Source: Marinilabiliales bacterium (GTDB lineage: Bacteria; Bacteroidota; Bacteroidia; Bacteroidales; SZUA-534). Taken from it: a DNA stretch of 64,000 nucleotides. Numbering within the stretch: the first letter of the stretch is position 1; the number at the start of each line of letters is the position of its first letter. Where the stretch lies: contig DOTG01000044.1 of NCBI GenBank assembly GCA_003512955.1, positions 1-64,000 of the forward strand, written 5' to 3'. This document shows, piece after piece, positions 52,593 to 62,317 of this stretch. The position numbers and the translations under genes are program-made. The notes under the pieces were generated by a model. The model made no database searches. It saw only the letters and a program-made list of their open reading frames with translations, and had not been told where the DNA came from.

Positions 52593-53534
52593 TCAATACA
52601 AATACCGACTTAATTGCCCTGCATTGGTAATAAGCCAGCGTAACATAAAACTACCAAAAAGAATGAGTACCACCGGAATGATTACAGGAACCTTAAAATG
52701 ACGTAACTCCATCACCTCTAAAGCTGCAGGGACAAGCATTCCCAGTACCACCACAAAAATCCAGAATGGAGCCGTAAGTTCACCTCCTAAGAAGATGCTG
52801 GCGGCATCAATCTGAACTTGGGTACTTGCCAAAAAACCCATGAACATGTGGATGATAAAAAACAGTTCTATGCCAATAACAATCAGGTCAATCCGGGCAA
52901 AAGTAATCCGTTCGTGATGGTCTTTTGAAAGGAGCATGATTAATGCTGAGCCTGCCGATAATCCTGAAGTTAAGAACAATGGCCCCAGTATGGATGTGTT
53001 CCATAACGGGCGGGCATTGAAGGCCGAAAGTAATATCCCGGTGTAAATACCTAAAATCACTCCCAATAACGCCATTGCCCAAGCGATTGTTTTTTTATAG
53101 TCGCTTAAGAATATTTCCAAATCTTTTAGCCATTGAAATTTCCAATCCCATCGCGGAAACCATTCTTTGATGTGCAATGCAGCCCAAATCATGGATAAAG
53201 GGGTAACAATCATTAATGTCCAGGCTCCCCAGCTCATGGGCGATTGAAACTTGATGGTTGTATATAACCTCCAGAAATAGGGTTTGTGATGCAAATCGAG
53301 AAACAGGGCAAATAAACCCAATGCTAAAATGACGGGCACCAATACCGGAGCTTTGCGTACTGCTGCGGGATAATGGTTTTCTTTGCCTAATAAGTAATAG
53401 AGGCCTGAGAAAAACAACAACCCGGCGGCTAAACCTCCTAAAAACAGATACACCGGAATTTCCCAACCCCAGGCATGCAACACAGGGTCAATCATGTGAT
53501 TCATCCGGCCACTTACAATAATTTCTTCTTTCAT
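52593..53534 (-). CDS. NrfD/PsrC-type quinone-interacting membrane subunit
   Basis: A 313-residue integral membrane protein with about eight helices, matching the NrfD/PsrC family (WGWEIPVYLFLGGLAAGLLFFSG at the start; FQSPMSWGAWTLMIVTPLSM near the middle). It anchors the complex and exchanges electrons with menaquinone. Six base pairs separate it from the iron-sulfur subunit. Together with the next two upstream genes it makes a three-subunit polysulfide/thiosulfate-reductase-like complex. Confidence 0.9.
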   Translation of the reverse strand: MKEEIIVSGRMNHMIDPVLHAWGWEIPVYLFLGGLAAGLLFFSGLYYLLGKENHYPAAVRKAPVLVPVILALGLFALFLDLHHKPYFWRLYTTIKFQSPMSWGAWTLMIVTPLSMIWAALHIKEWFPRWDWKFQWLKDLEIFLSDYKKTIAWAMALLGVILGIYTGILLSAFNARPLWNTSILGPLFLTSGLSAGSALIMLLSKDHHERITFARIDLIVIGIELFFIIHMFMGFLASTQVQIDAASIFLGGELTAPFWIFVVVLGMLVPAALEVMELRHFKVPVIIPVVLILFGSFMLRWLITNAGQLSRYLY

Positions 53535-53540
53535 AATTGT

Positions 53541-54074
53541 CTAGATTAAATAATAGACATTTGGTTTGGTCCCAGCTTCGGGAGCCAGAACTTTATATTT
53601 CCTGGTTTTCAATACTTTCGAAATAGGGCTGTTGGGATCATCCATATCGCCAAAATACATACATTTTGTTGGACAAACAGCCACACAAGCAGGTTCCATC
53701 CCTTTCTTAACCCGATGCAGACAGAAGGTACATTTATCTACATATCCTTCGGGATGCGTATAACGTGCATCGTATGGGCAACTTTGGATGCAGGCCGAAC
53801 AACCGATACATTTTTCATGCGTAACCAGAACGATGCCTCCTTCAGCATAATGGCTGGCACCTGTGGGGCAGCAACGCACACAGGGTGAATTGTCGCAATG
53901 GTTGCAACGCTCGCTCCGGATTTCGGTTTCCAGTTGCGGATAAGTTCCATCGGTAACTTCAACTACCCAGTCGCGGCAGTAGCCAATGGGAACATCGTTT
54001 TCTGTCTGGCAGGCTACCACACAATCGCTACATCCGACACACTTTTTGGTGTCAATGGCCATGGCATATCTCAT
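53541..54074 (-). CDS. 4Fe-4S ferredoxin-type electron-transfer subunit (PsrB/PhsB-like)
   Basis: A 177-residue subunit with four cysteine groups for 4Fe-4S clusters: CVGCSDCVVAC, CNHCDNSPCVRCC, CIGCSACIQSC and CTFC...CVAVC. It passes electrons between the quinone-facing membrane subunit and the molybdoenzyme. Its start overlaps the stop of the molybdoenzyme gene by 4 bp. No signal peptide: it is exported with the Tat-dependent large subunit. Confidence 0.93.
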   Translation of the reverse strand: MRYAMAIDTKKCVGCSDCVVACQTENDVPIGYCRDWVVEVTDGTYPQLETEIRSERCNHCDNSPCVRCCPTGASHYAEGGIVLVTHEKCIGCSACIQSCPYDARYTHPEGYVDKCTFCLHRVKKGMEPACVAVCPTKCMYFGDMDDPNSPISKVLKTRKYKVLAPEAGTKPNVYYLI

Positions 54075-56314
54075 AATAAACCTCCTTTCCCAGGTTTTTC
54101 GGTACGGAAGGTTACAAAATTGCCACGCATCCCGGTACCCCCCATAATGGGATCAATCATTACATTTGTTATCAATTCCGAATCGCTGGCACCACGTCCA
54201 TGAGCACGGGTCAGTTTTTCATTTTTATGTCCAAATCCGTGAACCATAAACACGGAATCCCAACGGATACGTTCTGTAATCCGGACTTTGATTGGGAAGG
54301 TGGAAACAATTCCATCCTGGTTTTCGAGCCACACATATTGGTCGTTTTCCAATCCCCATACTTTGGCTACTTTTGGATTAACCCAAACGCTGTTTTCGTC
54401 CATCAGATCAGTCAAATTTGGATTATTGGCCGTCCGGCTAAAGGTATGCATGGGTGCACGACCATAATTTAAGCGGTAAAAACCTTGTGGTGGTTCCGGA
54501 TGAGGGGTATATTTTGGTAACGGATCGAAACCTTCATCGGCAAACGAGGTAGCATACAGCTCTATCTTTCCGGTTGAGGTAGAAAATTCAATGTCGGTTC
54601 CCGGTTCAAAATACAATAAGGAACCTTCTTCGGGTTTCATCTTTTTCACACCCAATCGCTTCATCTCTTCTAACGATGAGCCCACTTTTTTTAGTTGCCA
54701 GTCCAGTATCTCTTCAATGTTTTTATATTTGAAAAAGTCATCCAAACCTAGTTTGTGTCCCAGTTCCTTGGCCATCCACCAGCCGGGTTTAGAATCCCAT
54801 TTAGGATCGGCGGCAGGTTCACGCAAGGCGATGGTCGGAATCCGGTGTTTCGAAGTCCGTATCTCGTCATAACGCTCCAGATAGGTACATTCAGGAAGCA
54901 CCACATCGGCATAGCCGGTAATTTCAACAGGCATGGTATCAATCACCACCAATAATTCCAGGTTCTGTATTGCTTTTTTGGTATTCCGAAGATCAGGTAA
55001 AGTGAAAATCAGGTTGGTTCCGTTCACAATCCATCCTTTAAAGGAGCAATCGCGGGTCGGTGCAGGTATGGTAGCATCGCAAATTCCATTAGCTAAAGCT
55101 GAATCAGCCAGGCTGTATTGTCCAGGGAAAGCATCACGCCAGGTACGCTTGGGTTTTGGATATTCGGGATGTGGGAATCCGGGAACGGAAGTTTCCACGC
55201 CCATATAAAAACCACCGCGCCTTCCCCAGCTTCCTAACAATGCATTTAGGATGGCTACGGCACGTAACCTCTGGGTATCGTCGCCATACCATGTAACATG
55301 CCTTCCGGGATGAATAATTACGGCAGGTGAAGCGTTAAACATCTCGCGGGCTGTTTTACGGATTACCTCGGGTTCAATGGTAGTAATGCCATAAGCCCAC
55401 TCCGGTGTAAAGTTTTTTACATGCTCTTTTAGTTGATCAAAACCATAGGTATATTTCTCGACATAGGCTTTGTCGTACCAGCCTTCTTGAATCAAAACAT
55501 GCATCCAAGCCAATAATAACGCGATGTCGGTGGCGGGTTTAATAGGCAACCAATATTTTGAATGGCTGGCCGCGGTTGAAAACCGTGGATCGACAGTTAT
55601 AATTGTAGCATCCTGATCGATGGCATCGCTCATCTCCTGAATCTGTCCGTTGTGCATGTTTTCGCCAATGTGCGAACCTATTAATACCAAACATTTGGTA
55701 TTTCGTATGTCGGTAGGTTCAGGTGAACCTAATTCTTCGCCAAAAGTACCAATCCAAGCAACTTCGCGGGGTCCGCGACATTGCGCGTATGAAGGTGCGC
55801 TGATGTTGTTCGAGCCATAGGCTTTCAACAAATGCCCCCAGAACTTACCACCCGATCCGTGTGTAAATAAGGCTACGCACTCGGGACCATGTTCGGCTGC
55901 AATTTTTTTCATTTTGACAGCAATATAATCTAACGCCTCATCCCAACTGGCTTCACGGAATGTTTGACTTCCATCGGCTCCGGTTACCCGTATCAATGGG
56001 GTTTTTAAGCGGTCTTCGTCGTTGTACATACCCACACCCCCGGTACCACGTGGGCATAACCGTCCGTTGCAATGCGGATCGTCAGGGTGGCCAATAATTT
56101 TTTGGATGTTTCCTTTATTGTCGGAATAGGCCCACCCGGCACACTTCCAAAAACAAACCTCACAATAGGTCGAAGTCCGTTTCATCATCAACTTGTTCAA
56201 TTGACTGGGCGAAAACAACGTTTTTCCGGTTACTTTCAGGCTTGAACCTCCAATACTCAGAGCTCCAATGCCAAGTGCCGAAATCTTAATAAAATCTCTC
56301 CTTGATGTTTTCAT
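54071..56314 (-). CDS. Molybdopterin oxidoreductase (PsrA/PhsA-like catalytic subunit)
   Basis: A protein of about 747 residues. The Tat signal reads TSRRDFIKISALGIGALS. The first FeS site is CEVCFWKC followed by CNGRLCPRG. A cysteine in SYAQCRGPRE is placed for molybdenum ligation. MGD-binding motifs and the C-terminal dinucleotide-binding domain (APMHTFSRTANNPNLTDL) follow. The ATG at 56314 is preferred because it leads into the Tat motif. It reduces polysulfide, thiosulfate or a similar sulfur compound in the periplasm; arsenate or tetrathionate reductases of the same family cannot be excluded. First gene of the sulfur operon. Confidence 0.9.
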   Translation of the reverse strand: MKTSRRDFIKISALGIGALSIGGSSLKVTGKTLFSPSQLNKLMMKRTSTYCEVCFWKCAGWAYSDNKGNIQKIIGHPDDPHCNGRLCPRGTGGVGMYNDEDRLKTPLIRVTGADGSQTFREASWDEALDYIAVKMKKIAAEHGPECVALFTHGSGGKFWGHLLKAYGSNNISAPSYAQCRGPREVAWIGTFGEELGSPEPTDIRNTKCLVLIGSHIGENMHNGQIQEMSDAIDQDATIITVDPRFSTAASHSKYWLPIKPATDIALLLAWMHVLIQEGWYDKAYVEKYTYGFDQLKEHVKNFTPEWAYGITTIEPEVIRKTAREMFNASPAVIIHPGRHVTWYGDDTQRLRAVAILNALLGSWGRRGGFYMGVETSVPGFPHPEYPKPKRTWRDAFPGQYSLADSALANGICDATIPAPTRDCSFKGWIVNGTNLIFTLPDLRNTKKAIQNLELLVVIDTMPVEITGYADVVLPECTYLERYDEIRTSKHRIPTIALREPAADPKWDSKPGWWMAKELGHKLGLDDFFKYKNIEEILDWQLKKVGSSLEEMKRLGVKKMKPEEGSLLYFEPGTDIEFSTSTGKIELYATSFADEGFDPLPKYTPHPEPPQGFYRLNYGRAPMHTFSRTANNPNLTDLMDENSVWVNPKVAKVWGLENDQYVWLENQDGIVSTFPIKVRITERIRWDSVFMVHGFGHKNEKLTRAHGRGASDSELITNVMIDPIMGGTGMRGNFVTFRTEKPGKGGLL

Positions 56315-56670
56315 ATATTTAGCAAATAACAAAATTTCAACATCTGAAAAAACCTATGGTTTATGAAGCAAATCAAGTATATAACTTTAATTTCCCTTGT
56401 TATTAGTTAACCCCATAAACTATTCCGCAAATATAGATAGTGAAATTATTTTTTTATAAGATTTAATGTCATCCCATCCTAATTTATTATGATTCTAAAT
56501 ACCAGAGGCAATCGATAATTCTAAATTACTGAATTATTGAGTATTATGATTAATATATCTTGGGAAAATAAAATATGTTTATGGGCATACATTGGTTATG
56601 AAAACAAAGAAGGTCGCTTTCCAGAGTTCAGGAAAACGACCTAAAATAACTTAGCAGGAATGGTTTAGAT
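56315..56670. other. Intergenic region between nspC and the sulfur operon
   Basis: About 355 AT-rich bases. It must hold the promoter of the molybdoenzyme operon; TATATTTG on the minus strand (56435-56428) fits the -7 consensus but lies 114 bp from the start. A stem with one bulge, AGGTCG/CGACCT and TTTCC/GGAAA (56611-56642), lies 28 bp past the nspC stop and may end that transcript, though its U tract is weak. Confidence 0.45.
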
Positions 56671-57807
56671 TTAAGACAAACGTTCTTTAAAATCCTGATA
56701 GTTAAATTCCCTAACAATTTTAAGCTCATTGTTCTCTTTCCAGATAGCAATGGCGGGGTGTTGAACCCCGTTGAACATAGTGGTTTTTACCATGGTGTAA
56801 TGAATCATGTCTTCAAAAACCACCCGATCGCCCACGTTTAGTTCTTTTCCAAAGTCATATTCTTCCATAAAATCGCCGGCCAAACAGCTAACACCTCCCA
56901 AACGGTACATATGTTTGCTGTTTTGATCTGGGTCTTTTGCCCCAACTATTCTGGGGCGATAGGGCATTTCAAGGGTGTCGGGCATGTGGGCTGTGAACGA
57001 AACATCTAAAATTGCTGTTTTTACACCACGGCTCACTACAATATCCTGAACTTCGGAAACTAACACACCTGTATCCCAGGCAAAGGCACTTCCGGGTTCT
57101 AAAATCACTTCTACCTGATGTTTTTCTTTAAACCTTTTCAATACCTGAATCAGATGTTCCACATCGTAACCTTCACGGGTCATTAAATGTCCACCACCCA
57201 TGTTTATCCATTTCAATTTAGGCAGGTAAATACCAAACCTCTGTTCAAAAACTTCCAGAACATTTTCCAATGCGTAAGATGTTGACTCGCAGAGCACATG
57301 AAAATGCAATCCGTCCACTCCTTCAGGAAGTTCTTTAGGAAAATGCTCTTTCAATACTCCCAAGCGCGATTTGGGTGAACTGGGATTGTATAAATCGGTC
57401 TGCACATCGCTCATCTCTGGATTTACCCTAATTCCGCATGAAATGGGCTGTCCTGATTTTTTTATTCCGGGATAGAACCGATGGAATTGAGCCAGAGAGT
57501 TAAATACAAAATGGCTGCTATATCCCATCAATTCATTGAATTCGTTTGGAAAATAGGCTGGGGCAAACACATGTGCTTTGGTTTTCATCTCCTCGAAACA
57601 GAGCCGGGCCTCGTACAATGAACTGGCGGTAGCCCCTTTAACATATTGCTTTACCAACGGGAAAGCACTCCACATGGCAAACCCTTTAAAAGCCAGAATA
57701 ATTTCAACTCTGGCACTTTTCTGAACATAATCAATAAGTTCCAGGTTCTTGCGGAGCCTTTTTTCATCGAGCACAAAACAGGGAGAGGGGATTTTGGTAA
57801 AGTCCAT
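56671..57807 (-). CDS. nspC: Carboxynorspermidine/carboxyspermidine decarboxylase
   Basis: A 378-residue PLP enzyme of the alanine-racemase-fold decarboxylases. The PLP lysine is in ILAFKGFAMW (about 40). Other landmarks are HFHVLCEST, GGGHLMTREGYD and LEPGSAFAW. The start IPSPCFVLDEKRLRKNL is the NspC signature. It removes CO2 from carboxyspermidine or carboxynorspermidine to give (nor)spermidine. The partner dehydrogenase lies upstream on the same strand, separated by a terminator, so nspC may have its own promoter in the repeat-rich gap. Confidence 0.95.
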   Translation of the reverse strand: MDFTKIPSPCFVLDEKRLRKNLELIDYVQKSARVEIILAFKGFAMWSAFPLVKQYVKGATASSLYEARLCFEEMKTKAHVFAPAYFPNEFNELMGYSSHFVFNSLAQFHRFYPGIKKSGQPISCGIRVNPEMSDVQTDLYNPSSPKSRLGVLKEHFPKELPEGVDGLHFHVLCESTSYALENVLEVFEQRFGIYLPKLKWINMGGGHLMTREGYDVEHLIQVLKRFKEKHQVEVILEPGSAFAWDTGVLVSEVQDIVVSRGVKTAILDVSFTAHMPDTLEMPYRPRIVGAKDPDQNSKHMYRLGGVSCLAGDFMEEYDFGKELNVGDRVVFEDMIHYTMVKTTMFNGVQHPAIAIWKENNELKIVREFNYQDFKERLS

Positions 57808-57890
57808 TTGAAGAAGTATTTAGAGTATTTGGAGTACTTAAAGTATTTAAAATTAATAAAGTGTTTTAAGTTTATAAAGTTGTTAAAGTT
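57808..57890. repeat. Degenerate AT-rich short repeat upstream of nspC
   Basis: A run of related short units (TATTTAGAG, TATTTGGAG, TACTTAAAG, TATTTAAAA) sits directly before the nspC start. On the plus strand it happens to read as a repetitive YLEYLKYLK peptide, which is a sign of the repeat and not of a gene. Confidence 0.55.
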
Positions 57891-57929
57891 AGAAAAAGAA
57901 ACCGCAGCAAGTAGTTGACTTCTGCGGTT
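57891..57929 (-). terminator. Rho-independent terminator after the carboxyspermidine dehydrogenase gene
   Basis: A perfect 8-bp stem AACCGCAG (57900-57907)/CTGCGGTT (57922-57929) with a 14-nt loop. On the minus strand it runs into a T-rich tract (57900-57891). It ends the transcript of the gene that stops at 57968. Confidence 0.85.
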
Positions 57930-57967
57930 TTATAAATTTATAGTATTTACGAACTCTTAATTCTGAA

Positions 57968-59161
57968 TTAAAGTTCCAGGTTACCGTTGATTTCTTCTTG
58001 CCAGGGCAATCCATATTTGCCAATCAGTTCCATAAACGGATCGGGGTCAAATTCCTCTACATTGAACACGCCGGGTTTTTTCCATTTCCCGGTTAAGAAC
58101 ATCAAGGCTCCTAACATAGCTGGAACACCAGTAGTGTATGAAACACCTTGCATTCCGGTTTCGTTGTAAGCATCCTGGTGTTTGCAGTTGTTCCACACAT
58201 AATAGGTTTTTTCTTTACCATCTTTAATTCCACGGATACGGCAACCAATGGACGTTTCGCCGGTATAATTTTCGCCTAAATCGCCCGGATTAGGCAAAGT
58301 TTCTTTTAAGAATTGCAAAGGTACAATCTCAATTCCTTTATACATGATAGGTTCAATACTGGCCATTCCAATGTTTTGGATTACCCGCAAGTGAGTCAAG
58401 TATTCGTCACCGAAAGTCATCCAGAAACGGGCACGTTTCAATGTTGGGAAATTTTTAACCAACGATTCCAATTCTTCATGGTAAATGACATAGGAGTTTT
58501 TTGGTCCAATATTCGGGTAATTCAAAGCCAATTTAATTTCATGAGGTTTGGTTTCCACCCATTTCCCGTTTTCCCAATATTTTCCGTTTTGGGTGACCTC
58601 ACGGATGTTGATTTCGGGATTGAAATTGGTGGCAAATGCTTTCCCATGGTCACCGGCATTGCAGTCAACAATATCGAGATAATGCATCTCATCGAAATGA
58701 TGCTTGGCTGCATAGGCAGTGTAAATACTGCATACCCCCGGATCGAATCCACAGCCCAAGATGGCGGTTAATCCTTTGGCTTTAAACCTATCCTGATAAG
58801 CCCATTGCCAACTGTACTCAAAATGAGCTTCGTCTTTAGGCTCATAGTTGGCCGTATCCAAATAGTTTACATTGGTTTCCAGGCAGGCATCCATAATAGT
58901 CAGATCCTGATAAGGGAGTGCCACGTTTATCACCAATTCGGGTTTGAAGGAGTTGATCAGTTTTACCAGTTCCTGAACGTTGTCGGCGTCCACCTGCGCG
59001 GTTTTAATACGGTTCCCTCCTACTCTTTGGGCAATGGCATCGCATTTCGATTTGGTGCGGCTTGCCAGCATAATTTCGCTGAAAACTTCGGGTACCGATG
59101 CACATTTTTGAGCAACCACGCTACCTACTCCTCCTGCTCCAATAATTAATACTTTCGACAT
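57968..59161 (-). CDS. Saccharopine-dehydrogenase-family protein, probable carboxy(nor)spermidine dehydrogenase
   Basis: A 397-residue oxidoreductase with an N-terminal Rossmann fold (VLIIGAGGVGSVVAQKCA) and the saccharopine dehydrogenase middle domain (NVNYLDTANYEP; AILGCGFDPGVCSIYTAY). Its association with nspC points to the enzyme that condenses putrescine (or diaminopropane) with aspartate semialdehyde using NADPH. A true saccharopine/lysine pathway role is less likely here. Divergent from the agmatinase-family gene. Confidence 0.85.
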   Translation of the reverse strand: MSKVLIIGAGGVGSVVAQKCASVPEVFSEIMLASRTKSKCDAIAQRVGGNRIKTAQVDADNVQELVKLINSFKPELVINVALPYQDLTIMDACLETNVNYLDTANYEPKDEAHFEYSWQWAYQDRFKAKGLTAILGCGFDPGVCSIYTAYAAKHHFDEMHYLDIVDCNAGDHGKAFATNFNPEINIREVTQNGKYWENGKWVETKPHEIKLALNYPNIGPKNSYVIYHEELESLVKNFPTLKRARFWMTFGDEYLTHLRVIQNIGMASIEPIMYKGIEIVPLQFLKETLPNPGDLGENYTGETSIGCRIRGIKDGKEKTYYVWNNCKHQDAYNETGMQGVSYTTGVPAMLGALMFLTGKWKKPGVFNVEEFDPDPFMELIGKYGLPWQEEINGNLEL

Positions 59162-59191
59162 TTTTTTTTGATTTTTAATGATTCAATTTAA

Positions 59192-59210
59192 CTCCCGCCT
59201 ATCATGGGAG
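59192..59210. promoter_or_regulatory. Small stem-loop in the divergent polyamine intergenic region
   Basis: CTCCC (59192-59196) pairs with GGGAG (59206-59210), 31 bp upstream of the dehydrogenase start. The 259-bp gap between the two divergent genes must contain both promoters. No TAnnTTTG element is convincing on either side. Confidence 0.3.
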
Positions 59211-59420
59211 ATTAAGTTGTTTAAAAAAATGGATAAGCGCCCAAAAATAAATAAATCTATTGTGATTCCATCGCTAAAACAAAATAATTAACAAAGTATT
59301 AATAATGAGATTTTTAAAACCTAAATGGGTTTTACATTTTATTACAAATTTTAAAATTGATTTCGATTTAATTATGAATCGTACTTTTTCAAGTATTTTA
59401 GCCCTGTTAATTTTATTAGC

Positions 59421-60455
59421 ATGGAAACAAATTTTAACACCAGTGGCATTGGCATAAATAATGGCCGCTTTATTGGATTGCCTTTTACTGAGGATCAGGC
59501 TAAAATAGTAATGATTTCTGTTCCATGGGATGTTACTGTTTCATACGCCGACGGTACTTCAACGGGACCCGAAAATATTCTGCAAGCTTCGGTTCAATTG
59601 GATTTGCACGATCCCGAAATTAAAAATGCCTGGCAATTAGGAATATTCCTGCGCCCTTCAAATACCGACTGGAAAAATCTCAATGATCAATTACGCCCTC
59701 TTGCAAAAAAATACATCGCTTTTTTAGAAGATGGCGGAGACATTTCCTCCAATCCTGAAATGGCAAATATTTTAAAAACCATCAATCAAAAACACGAACA
59801 GTTGAACGAGGAGGTCTATCAGGTAGCAAAACAGCTACTAAACCGTGGACAAGTTGCTGCTGTGGTAGGCGGCGAGCACAGTGTCCCGCTTGGGTTGTTA
59901 AAAGCGTTGCAGGAAGAACATGGTCCGTTTGGAGTATTACATATTGATGCGCATATGGATTTGCGCCAGCATTACGAGGGCTTTACCTATTCCCATGCAT
60001 CTGCTTTCTACAATGCCATCCATTTAAAATATGTGGACCAGATGATGCAAGTAGGCATCCGCGATTTCTGCGATCAGGAAGTGGCATTTGCCAAACAAAA
60101 CCACATCAACGTTTTTTACGATTTTCAACTAAAAAACAACCAATACCAAGGGAAAACATGGCATCAACAATGTCTGGAAATTATAGAGCCGTTGCCTCAA
60201 AAAGTATATATCAGTTTCGATATCGATGGCTTAAACCCGCAGTTATGTCCAAATACCGGAACTCCCGTTGCCGGCGGCCTGGAATTTAACGAATCGCTTT
60301 ACTTAATTAAATTGTTGGTGGAAAGCGGCCGTCAAATCATCGGGTTCGACCTTTGCGAAGTTGGCGGTTTGGGCAATGAATGGGACGGCAACGTAGGTGC
60401 CCGGATCCTTTACAAGCTCTGCAACTGGACCGGGCAATCGAATGGAATGATTTAG
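59421..60455 (+). CDS. Arginase/agmatinase-family ureohydrolase
   Basis: A 344-residue binuclear-metal enzyme. Metal ligands are visible in GGEHSVPLG (His), HIDAHMDLR (Asp-x-His-x-Asp) and SFDIDGLNPQ (Asp-x-Asp). GTPVAGGLEF is the substrate-pocket loop. Agmatinase (agmatine to putrescine + urea) fits the neighbouring carboxyspermidine genes best; arginase or formimidoylglutamase are alternatives. N-terminal about 35 residues are family-specific. Its stop lies 59 bp from the convergent transporter stop. Confidence 0.85.
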   Translation: METNFNTSGIGINNGRFIGLPFTEDQAKIVMISVPWDVTVSYADGTSTGPENILQASVQLDLHDPEIKNAWQLGIFLRPSNTDWKNLNDQLRPLAKKYIAFLEDGGDISSNPEMANILKTINQKHEQLNEEVYQVAKQLLNRGQVAAVVGGEHSVPLGLLKALQEEHGPFGVLHIDAHMDLRQHYEGFTYSHASAFYNAIHLKYVDQMMQVGIRDFCDQEVAFAKQNHINVFYDFQLKNNQYQGKTWHQQCLEIIEPLPQKVYISFDIDGLNPQLCPNTGTPVAGGLEFNESLYLIKLLVESGRQIIGFDLCEVGGLGNEWDGNVGARILYKLCNWTGQSNGMI

Positions 60456-60514
60456 CGATAATTTGGAGTGCTTCGTTACTATTATCCAGAGAGACCACAC
60501 CAAAGATTTCTCCT

Positions 60515-62119
60515 TTAGAATCCGTTCAATTCCATCACTACGGTTGGAATCAGCAACAAGAAACCCAACACAAATAATATCAAAATCAGGGGCCAAACCC
60601 AACGGACCCATTTTTCGAAGGGAATTTTTGCCACACCTAAAACTCCCATTAAAACTGCAGAAGTAGGTGTTATCATGTTTGTAAAACCATCGCCAAACTG
60701 GTAGGCCATAATAGTAGCTTGGCGCGAAACTCCAATCAAATCGGAAAAAGGAGCCATAATAGGCATGGTTAAAGCTGCTTTTGCCGAACCCGAAGGCATG
60801 ACCAAATTGACAAGGGTTTGAATGCCATACATAATACTCAACGAGGCATATTTGCCCACATCCTGCATCGCACCAGCAATACTATGTAACATGGGATCAA
60901 TGACTTTTCCATTTTGAAGCACCACAATAATGCCTCCGGCTAAACCCACCACTAAGGCTGCTGAAAGAATGTCTTTTACACCGGCTAAAAACAAATCGGT
61001 AATTTTGTTGGCTGAATAGCTCATGGCCAAGCCACTGGATATACCCATGGCAAAAAACAGGGTGGCAATTTCCATCACATACCAATGGTAGCCCATGACA
61101 CCCACAATCAGGTATAAAATGGTAAAAATAAATAAGTTTAAGATGAAAAAATGTACCGATTTACGTAATGCGTAAATGCTCGAAATTCCAAAAAATGCTG
61201 TTAAAACAGGCATGATGGGTATTCTATGTTCAGATTGACCAATCCGCAAATCAGAAATTGGATAATGGAACGAAAACAGCCCCATCACCAAAACAAGAAC
61301 CCCGAAAGTTATCCATGCAGCTTTAGGGGTTTCATATTGGATATGTACATTTTCGGCAGTATTTCTATTTCTCCAATATTGGTCTTCGTCGTAAACCAAC
61401 GATTTGGCCGGATCCTTTTTAATTTTGGCAGCGTACCGCAAAATAAAGAAAAAACCCACGGCTGAAATAACCACCCAGCTAAATAAACGGTATTCAATAC
61501 CTGAAAACAAGGGAACATCGGACAAACCTTGGGCAATGCCTATGGTAAACGGATTCAATGTAGCTCCTGCAAAACCTAAGCCCGCGGCAAAAAAACAGAG
61601 GCTCACCCCTACAATAGAATCGTACCCCATGCTTATAGACAAGGGTACAAAGATGATGATAAAGGCAATGGTCTCTTCGCTCATTCCAAATACCGAACCA
61701 AACAAACTGAACACAATCATAATCAAGGTCATGATAATATTGTTGATGCCAATCTTACGGATCCAACCTATTTTTTCCAGCTTTTTAGTAAAATTCAGAA
61801 AAGCCAGAATTGAAACATCAATGGCTTTGGTTTCGTTCATAATCCAAAATGCCCCACCTATCAACAAAATGAAAACAATAATATCCGCTTTATCCACAAA
61901 TCCTTCGAACAAAGCGGAAAATATCTGCCAGGTTTGAGGATGGTTTTCCACCCTTTGATAAGAATCGGATTCAATGACTGTTTTGGAGCTTCCATCGGGT
62001 AGCATCTTCTGGGTGCGTTCATATTCGCCGCCTTCCACAAACCACGAAGCGATAGCTGCCATAATAATAATTGAGAATACAATCACAAACGTGTGGGGAA
62101 TTTTTCGTTGTTTAGCCAT
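60515..62119 (-). CDS. YfcC-family putative basic-amino-acid/C4-dicarboxylate transporter
   Basis: A 534-residue membrane protein with about 12 or 13 helices of the YfcC/DcuC/ArsB-like group. Conserved pieces are ETIAFIIIFVPLSISMGYDSIVG, LGFAGATLNPFTIGIAQ and MPSGSAKAALTMPIMAPFSDLIG, the last a typical substrate/ion loop. Some members are thought to move arginine, ornithine or related compounds, which would suit the convergent agmatinase-family gene, but dicarboxylate transport is equally possible. Confidence 0.8.
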   Translation of the reverse strand: MAKQRKIPHTFVIVFSIIIMAAIASWFVEGGEYERTQKMLPDGSSKTVIESDSYQRVENHPQTWQIFSALFEGFVDKADIIVFILLIGGAFWIMNETKAIDVSILAFLNFTKKLEKIGWIRKIGINNIIMTLIMIVFSLFGSVFGMSEETIAFIIIFVPLSISMGYDSIVGVSLCFFAAGLGFAGATLNPFTIGIAQGLSDVPLFSGIEYRLFSWVVISAVGFFFILRYAAKIKKDPAKSLVYDEDQYWRNRNTAENVHIQYETPKAAWITFGVLVLVMGLFSFHYPISDLRIGQSEHRIPIMPVLTAFFGISSIYALRKSVHFFILNLFIFTILYLIVGVMGYHWYVMEIATLFFAMGISSGLAMSYSANKITDLFLAGVKDILSAALVVGLAGGIIVVLQNGKVIDPMLHSIAGAMQDVGKYASLSIMYGIQTLVNLVMPSGSAKAALTMPIMAPFSDLIGVSRQATIMAYQFGDGFTNMITPTSAVLMGVLGVAKIPFEKWVRWVWPLILILFVLGFLLLIPTVVMELNGF

Positions 62120-62292
62120 TAGAATTTATCAGATTTTGTCCAACTGCAAATATGATATAAATTGAGTAAAGTAACATGAATTTACCGTTTGATATTTCCC
62201 TTTTTCTTTTTCCCGATACACCCCCTACGAAAACCATATCAAAGAAAAATTCAAAAAAAGATTTGGACGTATTAATTTTTAAATTACTTTTG

Positions 62293-62317
62293 TACTGTAA
62301 TAATTATAATTACAGTA
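62293..62317. promoter_or_regulatory. Operator of the Rrf2 regulator
   Basis: A perfect 9-bp inverted repeat, TACTGTAAT (62293-62301) and ATTACAGTA (62309-62317), with a 7-bp centre, ends on the first base of the regulator's ATG. A very similar site with the same spacing is at 62759-62783. Autoregulation by the Rrf2 protein is inferred. Confidence 0.7.

Noticed and set aside
57646..57918. 90-codon plus-strand frame ending in a YLEYLKYLK-like repeat
   Set aside because: It is antisense to nspC and then reads through the AT-rich short repeat upstream of it.
62176..62316. Upstream extension of the Rrf2 regulator
   Set aside because: It would add 47 residues unlike the family and translate through the operator palindrome.
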